Assembly (NCBI RefSeq): GCF_003671715.1 | Contig: NZ_RAIF01000032.1 | Coordinates: forward strand, 2,024,889-2,088,888 | Reading direction: 5' to 3' | DNA length: 64,000 bases | Source of the DNA: Streptomyces sp. E2N166 | GTDB lineage: Bacteria > Actinomycetota > Actinomycetes > Streptomycetales > Streptomycetaceae | Part shown: piece by piece, positions 34,834-42,569 of the stretch | Position numbering within the stretch: position 1 is the stretch's first letter | How the letters are laid out: every line of letters starts with the position of its first letter | The notes under the pieces: generated by a model | Databases searched by the model: none | Seen by the model: the letters and a program-made list of their open reading frames with translations, nothing else | Told to the model about the DNA's origin: nothing | Position numbers and translations under genes: made by a program

Positions 34834-35357
34834 ATGAGCCTGTTCGGGGACGGCCTGGAAGCCGCGGTGCAGAAGGCGTTCACCCGCCCCGCACCCAAGA
34901 GCGCTCCCGCGCAGAGGCGGTCGCCCAGATGCTGCGGATCTCCCAGCGCACCGTCGAACGGTACGTGAAGGACCAGATCAAGAAGCCCCGGCCCGAACTC
35001 GCCGCTCGCCTGGAACGCGAGGTGAAGAAGCGCTGGCAGCCGCAGATCCGGGCGAAGGCCGGCAGCAGGCGGCCAGCACGGGCGGCATCGTCATCGATAC
35101 CCGCGCCCGCATGGGCTACACCGCGCCGATCGGGTCGACGGACCAGGACCGCATCCGGCACCTGACCGTCGCCCTGCCCCCGCAGCACGCCGCCCGCCTC
35201 TTCGACGCCCAGGAAGTCGGCGCCAGCGACGCCCAGCTCCAGGAGATCGCGGCCGAAGCTCTCAAGGCGGGTGTACTTCCAGGACGGCGGCCGTCGCGTC
35301 GGCAGCCTGGAGGAAGTCCGGTTCACGGACATCGAACACCTCGCGTTCGACCTGTAG
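34834..35357 (+). pseudogene. tpg: Telomere terminal protein (Tpg), frameshifted
   Basis: The frame begins MSLFGDGLEAAVQKAFTRPA and PKSAPA (native start, GGAGAAGG upstream), continues in another frame with AQMLRISQRTVERYVKDQIK, RPELAARLEREVKKRWQPQI, then STGGIVIDTRARMGYTAPIG, RIRHLTVALPPQHAARLFDA and finally VYFQDGGRRVGSLEEVRFTD and EHLAFDL. At least three frame changes (near 34905, 35065 and 35270) and a deletion in the N-terminal DNA-binding part disrupt the gene. Tpg attaches to the 5' ends of linear replicons; this copy cannot make an intact protein. Confidence 0.85.
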
Positions 35358-35442
35358 CAGCAACGCCCCGAACTACTCTTTCCAAAGTTTGGGGACCGCT
35401 CCCAACGAGTCCTTCTACCCTGGGTGCGGCGTGGTGCGGCTT

Positions 35443-35943
35443 CTACGAAGGTGGCCAAGAAGGATGAAGGACATCGTGGTGGGGATCCTCGTCGGCCTCG
35501 TCGTGCTGGCGACCTTCGTTGCAGTTCTCTGGGTGATGAGCCGCAGCACCGAGGCCAACGAGGAGGAGTGCCGGTCGGAGGCCGAGGAATACGGGAACCA
35601 GGCGACCTGCATCGTCGTCATCAGGTGATAGTCGTCGCCTCAGCACAGGCGTCCACCTGAGCGCCACAGTCGGCAATCCCCGCCAACTGTGGGCGCTCAA
35701 CCACACCCGGACCGATGCGATCCAGGGCTCGCTCGCGTATCCGCGGGGGGCGGATGTGCATGCACGCGATGCCGTTTTGGCTGCGGACATTGCCGTGTCC
35801 AGGGCCTGGCCGGTCACCGCCTCCAGAGCGTCCCGCAGCTGGGCGACCAGCCGGAGCCGTTGCGCGGGCACCAACTGCTCCGCCTCCGTGCAGAAGCGAG
35901 CCACGTCCGTCGCCAGGGTGCTGATCCTCGGGGCATCGCTCAT
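35443..35943 (-). CDS. Hypothetical protein, possibly truncated
   Basis: The first ~55 residues (MSDAPRISTLATDVARFCTE, then LRLVAQLRDALEAVTGQALD) look like a genuine helical protein start. Beyond that the frame is low-complexity and probably not native, and it overlaps the small membrane gene on the other strand. A real product may therefore end earlier or be disrupted. No family is recognised. Confidence 0.35.
   Translation of the reverse strand: MSDAPRISTLATDVARFCTEAEQLVPAQRLRLVAQLRDALEAVTGQALDTAMSAAKTASRACTSAPRGYASEPWIASVRVWLSAHSWRGLPTVALRWTPVLRRRLSPDDDDAGRLVPVFLGLRPALLLVGLGAAAHHPENCNEGRQHDEADEDPHHDVLHPSWPPS
35464..35628 (+). CDS. Small single-pass membrane protein
   Basis: A 54-residue protein: MKDIVVGILVGLVVLATFVA then VLWVMSRS, one clear transmembrane helix, followed by an acidic tail with two cysteines (EECRSEAEEYGNQATCIVVI). 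AAGAAGG precedes the ATG closely. No family is recognised. Helix-plus-acidic-tail proteins of this size are common hypothetical membrane proteins in streptomycetes. Confidence 0.5.
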   Translation: MKDIVVGILVGLVVLATFVAVLWVMSRSTEANEEECRSEAEEYGNQATCIVVIR

Positions 35944-36095
35944 GGCCTCAGCATGCCCCCGTGTCAGCGGCCAGTTCGGAATCCCCGCGTACAGCCAGTT
36001 GTGATGTCACTCTTGGTCACGGCTCTGACCCGATCGGTCACATGCGGATGAACCGCGACCGGTTGTCGGGCCACGTCAGTGCCGGGCACAGGCGA

Positions 36096-36986
36096 TCAGC
36101 TGTCCGCGGAGCGGGTGTCGGCTAGGGCCTCGTCGAAGAGCCGTCCGGCGAGTTCCACGCAGCGCATCCGGGCAGGAGAGAAGTCGTAAGGCATCTTGGT
36201 GATCGCTGCGGCGGCACTCATCTCTGTGCCCTCCTCCTCGTTCAGGTCGGCGTCGTAGAGGTCGAAGATCTTCTCCTCGACCGCGTCGAGGCCAGCTGCC
36301 TCGATGGCCTGATTCAGGGCCATTTGGTGAGCGCATCGCTGTACGGCGAGCTCTTCGACGCGCGGGTCGTCGGGGTCGACACCATCGTCGAGGGCGGCCT
36401 CGGCCGCCTCAAGACGGTCCTCCTCGGCCCGCAGGTCGGGGTGGGTGGCCAGCACGATGAACGTGCTGGCCTGGATGGCGGCGCCCAGCGGCCCGAAGAT
36501 CCGTTCCGTGACTAGCAGGGCGTCCAGATCGGAGGGACGCAACGCGCCCGGGGGCAGGTGGCTGAGCCGGTCCGTGACCAGTTCGGAGAGCAGCCCCAGC
36601 GGGCTGCCCACTGCCTGCAGGCGCTGGACAGCCGCGCGCCGACGTTTGACGGCGGCCTCCTGCGCCGCCAAGGTTTCCTCCAGCCTGCTCAGGACCGACT
36701 CGATATCCGGGGCTTGGTCCAGGGCTTCGTCTCCAGGTTCGTCCCGGGCTTCGCCGAAGGCGGCCCGCATGTCGTCCAGGCTGATACCGGCATCAGCCAT
36801 CTTGCGGATCCACAGCAGGCGGGTCATGTCGTCATAGCCGTAGCGGCGGCGGCCGTCCCCGCCGCGCTCGGGCTCCGGCAGCAGACCGATCTCGTGGTAG
36901 TGGCGGATGGCGCGTGGGGTGATTCCGGCGAACGCGGCGGCATCACCGATCTTGACCTGTCGGGGAGGCGTGAGGGAGGGGTACAT
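36096..36986 (-). CDS. MerR-family transcriptional regulator
   Basis: A 296-residue MerR regulator: KIGDAAAFAGITPRAIRHYH, EIGLLPEPERGGDGRRRYGY, DDMTRLLWIRKMADAGISLD form the winged helix and first dimer helix; a coiled coil (SVLSRLEETLAAQEAAVKRR) follows. The C-terminal ~150 residues are an unusually long helical effector region. The ligand is unknown. The palindrome at 37029-37045 upstream of the start is a likely operator within a long-spacer promoter. Confidence 0.85.
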   Translation of the reverse strand: MYPSLTPPRQVKIGDAAAFAGITPRAIRHYHEIGLLPEPERGGDGRRRYGYDDMTRLLWIRKMADAGISLDDMRAAFGEARDEPGDEALDQAPDIESVLSRLEETLAAQEAAVKRRRAAVQRLQAVGSPLGLLSELVTDRLSHLPPGALRPSDLDALLVTERIFGPLGAAIQASTFIVLATHPDLRAEEDRLEAAEAALDDGVDPDDPRVEELAVQRCAHQMALNQAIEAAGLDAVEEKIFDLYDADLNEEEGTEMSAAAAITKMPYDFSPARMRCVELAGRLFDEALADTRSADS

Positions 36987-37028
36987 CGCAGACAGAGCCT
37001 TTCGTGCTGTGGTGCCCCGACCCCACCA

Positions 37029-37045
37029 CATGCCGCTACGGCATG
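37029..37045. promoter_or_regulatory. MerR-type operator
   Basis: CATGCCG-CTA-CGGCATG is a perfect inverted repeat. On the minus strand TTGCAC lies at its upstream edge and TGGGGT 19 bases further, giving the elongated promoter spacer typical of MerR-controlled genes. It is 43 bases upstream of the MerR start. Confidence 0.6.
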
Positions 37046-37273
37046 TGCAACAACCCCACCCAGGTGCCACCGGAGCCAGGCCCTACCGTGCACGAGCCCG
37101 TTAGCTGCCGCCGGGACCGATCAAGAACGACCGGACCATCCGGGAACGCAGAGTGACCACCGGCGGCCAGATAGCTCCCCGCCAAGTGGCCGCCGCTGGG
37201 GAATTCCCGCTAACGACCTGACCCGCGATTGATCCGACGGCTCCTGACCTGGCCGGGCGTCCGCTCGGCGCGT

Positions 37274-37897
37274 TCACCAGTCGAGCAGATCCATGGAACT
37301 CCGACCGAGCCAGTCCGTGAACGACACGGGCCGACCGTCCAGGTGGAGCGGGAGGATCTGGTCACAGGTCGCGCGGCCGTCGAACCACATGGTGCCTCGG
37401 TGCGGACCAGTGACGACGAGCAGGGTCGAGAAGCCACAACCGTTGTCCCGGATGAACACGGCGCCGGACGTCTTGCGTTCCTGGAACACCTCGTACTCCG
37501 CATCCCACTGCTTCCATGCCTGCTGGTAGGCGTCCTGGTCCGGGAAGTTCTCTTCCAGCGGCTCGCGTGCGTCCAACTCGTCTTCGTAAGCGCGGTAGGA
37601 GTCAGGATGTGGGAAGGCAACGGTGAGCAGGTCGTAGTTGGTGCTTGAGTCTCCCTGCCAGCCCCAGCCTGCCGCGGTTCGGCGTAGGCGGTTCATCGCG
37701 CCGCCAGCGCTCTGTCGGAGCAAGTACTCCCGGTATTCGACGGGAAAGACAATGCCCAGTTCCGCCTCCGCCTCGCAGACGTGTGCTTCGGACAGCGGCG
37801 CCGGGGAGGAGTCCTGTCCCGAGGCCGGGCTGCTGAACTCGTCAAAGCGTCGCCCATGGGCCAGGCGTTGGGCTTCCGCTATCCAGTCGATCGTCAT
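37274..37897 (-). CDS. SMI1/KNR4 (SUKH) family protein
   Basis: A 207-residue SUKH-type protein: AHVCEAEAELGIVFPVEYRE, YLLRQSAGGAMNRLRR, AYQQAWKQWDAEYEVFQERK, AVFIRDNGCGFSTLLVVTG and GTMWFDGRATCDQILPL. The GIxFPxEYxEYL helix and DxGCGFSxLLVxTGP strand are diagnostic of the family. It is the fourth SUKH-type gene in the window; no partner toxin is near, although a broken zeta toxin lies 200 bases away on the other strand. Confidence 0.8.
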   Translation of the reverse strand: MTIDWIAEAQRLAHGRRFDEFSSPASGQDSSPAPLSEAHVCEAEAELGIVFPVEYREYLLRQSAGGAMNRLRRTAAGWGWQGDSSTNYDLLTVAFPHPDSYRAYEDELDAREPLEENFPDQDAYQQAWKQWDAEYEVFQERKTSGAVFIRDNGCGFSTLLVVTGPHRGTMWFDGRATCDQILPLHLDGRPVSFTDWLGRSSMDLLDW

Positions 37898-38108
37898 ACG
37901 GGTGAGGGTAGACAGGAGCGACGTCTCGGCGAGTTGATCGCTGAGCTCGCACCGCGCTGGGACGCACGGTGCGAGTCAGGACGGCAGCAGCGGCGGCACG
38001 AGGCCCGGAGGCGGAAGGCCGGCGCCGGACGGCCGACGACCGGGACAGCGTCGCGGCGATCCTCCGAGAGATGCCGGGCCGCCTGGACCGTGCGCGCCGG
38101 CAGCAGCA

Positions 38109-38372
38109 ATGCCTGAACAGGACACCGCGCCCCGTCACCTCACAGACGAGCAGATCAGCGAGATCATCCCCGAGGACGTGCTGCCCCCGCTGGCCAGGGT
38201 GACGCCGCAGGCGACTCCCCGCATGCTCGTGCTGGGTGGGCCCCAGGAATCGTGCAAGACCACACTCCAACCCGTGGTGGCCGAGTAGTCGGGCCTGGGC
38301 GAGGACGTCGTGTACTTCGACGGAGATGACCACAACGACTTCCACCCGTACTGCGTTACGCGATCACGATAG
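38109..38372 (+). pseudogene. Zeta-toxin-like kinase, broken
   Basis: From the ATG at 38109: HLTDEQISEIIPEDVLPPLA, ATPRMLVLGGPQESCKTTLQ, then a TAG stop (38286), and after it GLGEDVVYFDGDDHNDFHP. This is the N-terminal layout of zeta toxins/AAA kinases (helix, Walker A, then YxDxDxxxxHP). The Walker A is degenerate (GGPQESCKTT instead of GxPGSGKT) and the stop codon cuts the gene. Upstream TADDRDSVAAILREMPGRLD may be the end of an antitoxin-like partner. Confidence 0.55.
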
Positions 38373-38394
38373 GGCGAAGTTCAGGTAGGGGTAC

Positions 38395-38758
38395 CTACAG
38401 GTTTTTGTCTCCTGCGGTGCCGGCAGCGCGCAATGCGTCCATGTCGAGGCTGCGCGCCTGGTGAATGAGGTCGTCGAGTTCTCCTCGGGCAGGGAGCCGG
38501 GCCGGCGGAAGATGGCGATCTGTTCGCGCACGATCATGAAGGTGGGGATCGATGTGATCTCGCATGCCTGCGCCAGTTCCCGCTGTGCCTCGGTGTCGAC
38601 CTGGCGAGTACGACGCCCTCATGCTTGTTCGAGACCTGCTCGAAGGCGGGCCCGAGCGTGCAAGGTCTGCCCCATTCGGCCGAGAAGTCGATGATCACGA
38701 AGTCGTTTCCGGAGGTGACCTCGTCGAAGTTGTCCGTGGTCAGCTCGATCGTGGTCAT
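38395..38758 (-). pseudogene. Thioredoxin, frameshifted, active site lost
   Basis: MTTIELTTDNFDEVTSGNDF, VIIDFSAEWGRPC and EQVSNKHEGVVLA are the first half of a thioredoxin; the second half, PARGELDDLIHQARSLDMDA then LRAAG, is in another frame. The WCGPC active site is WGRPC, lacking the attacking cysteine. At least two frameshifts separate the halves. It is a decayed gene. Confidence 0.7.
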
Positions 38759-38905
38759 GGGCGCTGCTCCTGCGTGTGATCGGGGGAATCGGGTTGCGCG
38801 CAGGCGATGTACGGCAGTCGGGTACACCCCGTGGTCGAGGTGTACCCGACGGCGGACTGCCGTGCGAGCGGCGTCGTGCTCCGCCCGCACGGGGTTTGTG
38901 CGAGG

Positions 38906-40519
38906 TCAGCGAGCGGCGACGTTCACCGTGACCCCGGTCTCGGGGGCTGCCTCGGCGTCGGGTTGGCGGGGTGCGGTGTTCTTTGGGCCGCGCAGGGCGA
39001 CGTAGACGAGCAGGGCGGCCATGACGGCGGCGCCGACCCACATGGACTGCTGCCAGCCGTCGACGAAGGACTGCTGCGCGGCGTGGATCAGATCCTGGGC
39101 GTGGCGTCCGGTGGCGGGCGCGACCTCGATGGCGTTGGCGATGCCCTCGCGTGCGGTGTCCGCGGCCCCGTCGGGGATGCCGTCGAGCTTGCCGTCGATG
39201 GCGCTGCGGTAGCCGCTGGCCAGGAGCGCGCCGAGCATCGCGATTCCGAGAGCGGTGCCGAACTCGCGGGTGACGTCGTTGAGCGCGGAGGCGACGCCCT
39301 GCTTGGCGCGGGGCAGGGAGCCGGTGATGGCCTCGGTGGAGGGCGTCATCGACAGGCCCATGCCGATACCCATGACGATCATGCCGGCCAGGAGGGACAG
39401 GTAGCCGCCGTCCACGGATACGAACATCGCCATCAGCGCCAGGCCGAACGCGGACAGGGCGACGCCGACCGTCATGGTGGAGCGGGCGCCGATCTTGGCG
39501 GCCACCTTGGGGGCCAGGCCCGAGCCCGTCATCATCATGACGGCCATCGGCATCAGCGCCACGGTCGACAGCAGCCCCGACATGCCGAGCACAGCCTGGA
39601 AGAACGGGAAGAGGACCACGGCGATACCGGCCTGGACACCGAAGACGACCAGCAGGGTGATCGAGCCGCCGGCCTGGCCGCGCTCACGGAACAGGCGTAC
39701 GTCCAACAGCGAGGCATCGCGGCGGCGCAGCTCCCAGGCCACGAAGGCGACGGCGGCGGCGACGCCGACGGCCAGGCTGACCAGCGTGATGGGGGCGGTC
39801 CAGCCGCGCTCGGGGCCTTCCTGCAGGACGAAGATGAGACCAGTCACGGCGATGATGGAGAGCAGCGCGCCAATCGTGTCGAAGGAATGGGCGGAGCGTT
39901 CGCGGGAGTTGGGCACCGACTTCAGTGTCATCGCCAGCGACACGGCCCCCAGGACCACGGGCAGTACGAACAGCCAGCGCCAGTCGGCGACGTCGACCAG
40001 CAGGGCGGAGAGGAACATGCCCACGATGCCGCCGCCTCCGGCGACACCGGTCCACACACCGATCGCCTTGCCGCGTTCCTCCTCCGGGAAGGTGGAGGTG
40101 ATGACGGCCAGGGTGATCGGCATGATCATCGCGGCGCTGACGCCGGCGGCCACCCGGGCCGCGATCATTACCCCGGCCGTCGGGGCGAGTCCCGCGAGGA
40201 CGCTGGCGGCGCCGAAGGTGACCAACCCCGCGATCAACATGGGCTTGCGGCCCAGGCGGTCACCGATGGCGCCGAGCGGCAGCAGCAGCGCGGACAGGGC
40301 GAGGGTGTAGCTGTTGATCATCCACAGGACGGCGGTCTGCGAGGCGCCGAACTCGACGGCCAGGTGGGTCTGGGCGACGCTAAGCCCCGACACCGAGGCG
40401 ATGACAGCCATCAAAGCGATCGAGACGGTGATCAGGATCGCGCGCAGCTGACGCGCATCCGGCGCACCTACTGCGCCGACCGGCGATTCCGGCGTCTGTG
40501 GAGGCTGATGGGTACTCAT
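38906..40519 (-). CDS. MFS drug-resistance transporter (DHA2, 14-TM)
   Basis: A 537-residue membrane transporter with about 14 hydrophobic helices. The motif LGAIGDRLGRKPMLIAGLVT between helices 2 and 3 (MFS motif A) and GVAGGGGIVGMFLSALLVDV (motif C, antiporter) place it in the DHA2/EmrB-QacA family of proton-driven drug exporters. The start has AAGGAAACC upstream. It is divergent from the XRE-cupin gene, which probably represses it until a drug is present. Confidence 0.9.
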   Translation of the reverse strand: MSTHQPPQTPESPVGAVGAPDARQLRAILITVSIALMAVIASVSGLSVAQTHLAVEFGASQTAVLWMINSYTLALSALLLPLGAIGDRLGRKPMLIAGLVTFGAASVLAGLAPTAGVMIAARVAAGVSAAMIMPITLAVITSTFPEEERGKAIGVWTGVAGGGGIVGMFLSALLVDVADWRWLFVLPVVLGAVSLAMTLKSVPNSRERSAHSFDTIGALLSIIAVTGLIFVLQEGPERGWTAPITLVSLAVGVAAAVAFVAWELRRRDASLLDVRLFRERGQAGGSITLLVVFGVQAGIAVVLFPFFQAVLGMSGLLSTVALMPMAVMMMTGSGLAPKVAAKIGARSTMTVGVALSAFGLALMAMFVSVDGGYLSLLAGMIVMGIGMGLSMTPSTEAITGSLPRAKQGVASALNDVTREFGTALGIAMLGALLASGYRSAIDGKLDGIPDGAADTAREGIANAIEVAPATGRHAQDLIHAAQQSFVDGWQQSMWVGAAVMAALLVYVALRGPKNTAPRQPDAEAAPETGVTVNVAAR

Positions 40520-40632
40520 GGTTTCCTTCCAAAAAGGCATGCGGAATCAGCGCCGGGACAAGACCGGTCGCCAGTTGGGTGTGATGGGGAGCCCCGTCCG
40601 GACCACCTGTGTTCGACGTTAAGCCCGTTTTG

Positions 40633-40650
40633 CATCAAAGGCATATGATG
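40633..40650. promoter_or_regulatory. Short inverted repeat, possible operator
   Basis: CATCA and TGATG flank AAGGCATA just before the XRE-cupin start in an A/T-rich stretch of the divergent gap with the MFS gene. The arms are only 5 bp, so the call is weak. Confidence 0.3.
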
Positions 40651-40656
40651 TTGCCC

Positions 40657-41271
40657 ATGAAGCAAGAAGATGGGCAGCTGGACAGCCTCGTACGCAAACG
40701 GATCCGCGCGCTGCGCGTCGCACAGGGCTGGTCCCTGGAGGAGCTGGCATCCCGGGCCAACCTCAGCCAGTCCTCACTGAGCCGCATCGAGAACGGTCAG
40801 CGTCGCCTCGCCCTGGACCAGCTCGTCACTCTCGCGCGCGCCCTGGACACCACTTTGGACCAGCTCGTGGAGAACGCCGCGGACGATGTCGTCATCAGCC
40901 CGATGATCGACGGCGCTCACGGCTTGATGCGCTGGCCCGTGAAGAGCGACCCCGGCGTGAGCGTGATGCGTCAGCGGCTGACCGACCCGCCGCCCGACAA
41001 TCCGGCCCGCATGCGCGCCCATCCCGGCCGCGAGTGGTTCGTCGTCCTGTCCGGCACCGCCGTCCTCATGCTCGGCCACCGTCGCTATCGCATCGAGACC
41101 AACCAGGCCGCCGAGTTCCCGACCATGATGCCGCACGCCCTCGGCGCCGAGGGCGGCCCCTGCGAGATCCTGGGCATTTTCGACCGCGACGCCCGACGTG
41201 GCCACCAGAAAGACGTCGACACCGACGACTCCGAAGCCGACTGCACGGGCGCCCAGGGCCCCTGCGCATAG
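40657..41271 (+). CDS. XRE-family regulator with cupin domain
   Basis: A 204-residue protein. The N-terminal HTH_3 domain reads VRKRIRALRVAQGWSLEELA, SRANLSQSSLSRIENGQRRL, LDQLVTLARALDTTLDQLVE. The C-terminal part is a cupin barrel (HPGREWFVVLSGTAVLMLGH, RRYRIETNQAAEFPTMMPHA), which usually binds an effector. Such XRE-cupin regulators often control neighbouring exporters or catabolic genes, here the divergent MFS gene. ATG codons at 40645 and 40648 are alternative starts. Confidence 0.85.
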   Translation: MKQEDGQLDSLVRKRIRALRVAQGWSLEELASRANLSQSSLSRIENGQRRLALDQLVTLARALDTTLDQLVENAADDVVISPMIDGAHGLMRWPVKSDPGVSVMRQRLTDPPPDNPARMRAHPGREWFVVLSGTAVLMLGHRRYRIETNQAAEFPTMMPHALGAEGGPCEILGIFDRDARRGHQKDVDTDDSEADCTGAQGPCA

Positions 41272-41400
41272 CGGGCCGTGGCCGGGTGGGAGGTCCGGCA
41301 AAGCGGGCGATCTTGCGTGCCGGGCAGTGCGCCAGACCGTCTCTTTGCCTTATGCGCAACAAGGCGTGCGGCAGGCGCATGGTCGGCTTACGGTGGAGTC

Positions 41401-42291
41401 ATGACCCACACTCATCAGCACACCCCCCACCACGGCAACGGCGGTCACCACCCCCACGGCCATGGCGGACACCATGCGCACAGCGACGGCGGTCAGGCGG
41501 AGATCCTCGACCTGGATGCCGAGGTGCTCGCCGAGCACATCGCGTCAATCACCGCCTGGCTGCCGCTGAAGGACGAGCCCCGCCACATCGTGGACCTGGG
41601 CTGTGGCACCGGCGCGGGCACCTTCGCCCTCCTCGAACGCTTCCCCGATGCGCACATCACCGCCGTCGACACCTCCGCCGAGCACCTGAAGTTCCTGCGC
41701 GAGAAGGCATGCGCCCGCGGCATCCAGGAGCGCGTACGGACCGTGCAGGCCGACCTCGACCACGACGACTGGCCCGACCTCGGCCAGCCGGACCTGGTGT
41801 GGGCCTCGGCCTCGATGCACCACATGGCGAACCCCGAACGCGCCCTGCGCAACGCCCGCGAACTACTTGCCCCTGGCGGCCTGTTCGCCGTCGTCGAGCT
41901 CGCGGGCGTCCCCCGCTTCCTGCCCGCCCACGCCCCGGAGAACCGGCCCGGCCTCGAAGAGCGCGCCCATGCTGCGACCAACAGCTTCCACGCCGAGCGC
42001 GTTCCGCACCGCGGCGCCGACTGGGGGCCGATGCTGACCGCCGCCGGTTTCACCGTCGAGGACGATCGCACCCTCACTGTCAGCGTCGCAGGGGCGCGCA
42101 GCGAAGCGGTCGGCCGCTACGCCTACGGCATTCTGCAGCGAATTCGCAGCGTCGCCGCCCCGGCTCTCAGCCCCGAGGACCTCGCCGCGCTGGACGAGCT
42201 CCTGGACACCAGCAGCCCGAACAGCCTGCTGCTCCGCGAGGACCTCGCCGTACGCACCGAGCGCACGGTGTGGGCCGCCCGCCGCGCCTGA
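41401..42291 (+). CDS. SAM-dependent methyltransferase with His-rich N-terminus
   Basis: A 296-residue class I methyltransferase. The first ~31 residues contain 12 histidines, suggesting metal binding. The SAM core follows: RHIVDLGCGTGAGTFALLER (motif I), AHITAVDTSAEHLKFLREKA, VRTVQADLDHDDWPDLGQPD, LVWASASMHHMANPERALRN and LLAPGGLFAVVELAG. The C-terminal ~100 residues may bind the acceptor, which is unknown. It follows the XRE-cupin gene by 130 bases in the same direction. Confidence 0.82.
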   Translation: MTHTHQHTPHHGNGGHHPHGHGGHHAHSDGGQAEILDLDAEVLAEHIASITAWLPLKDEPRHIVDLGCGTGAGTFALLERFPDAHITAVDTSAEHLKFLREKACARGIQERVRTVQADLDHDDWPDLGQPDLVWASASMHHMANPERALRNARELLAPGGLFAVVELAGVPRFLPAHAPENRPGLEERAHAATNSFHAERVPHRGADWGPMLTAAGFTVEDDRTLTVSVAGARSEAVGRYAYGILQRIRSVAAPALSPEDLAALDELLDTSSPNSLLLREDLAVRTERTVWAARRA

Positions 42292-42569
42292 TACCCGGTG
42301 CGATGGGCCGCCTGTCAGGCAGGTATCAAGTCATTCCTTGCCCCTGACAGGCGCGGTCATCGGAGCGGTTGGGCCTCGCGCGGGTGTCTGGTGACAGCGA
42401 TGCGTGGGACTGATTGGGAGGGCGGACCCAGCGCCAACTGCAGTTGTCGGCGTACACGTGAACGTCCCCACCCGCGTACGGATGAAAAGGGACAGTTGTT
42501 GATGCGTTGAGATCCTCTGCTCGACACTCTGCTGCTTGGTCGGTGAGAGGCGGCGGAAGGCGGTCGACG

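Noticed and set aside
33000-35400. Actual telomere end
   Set aside because: tpg relics are present, but no series of the characteristic closely spaced telomeric palindromes is visible, so the physical end is not in this window.
38807-40648. 613-residue plus-strand frame
   Set aside because: It is the shadow of the minus-strand MFS transporter, dominated by His, Gln, Asp and Gly, with no domain.
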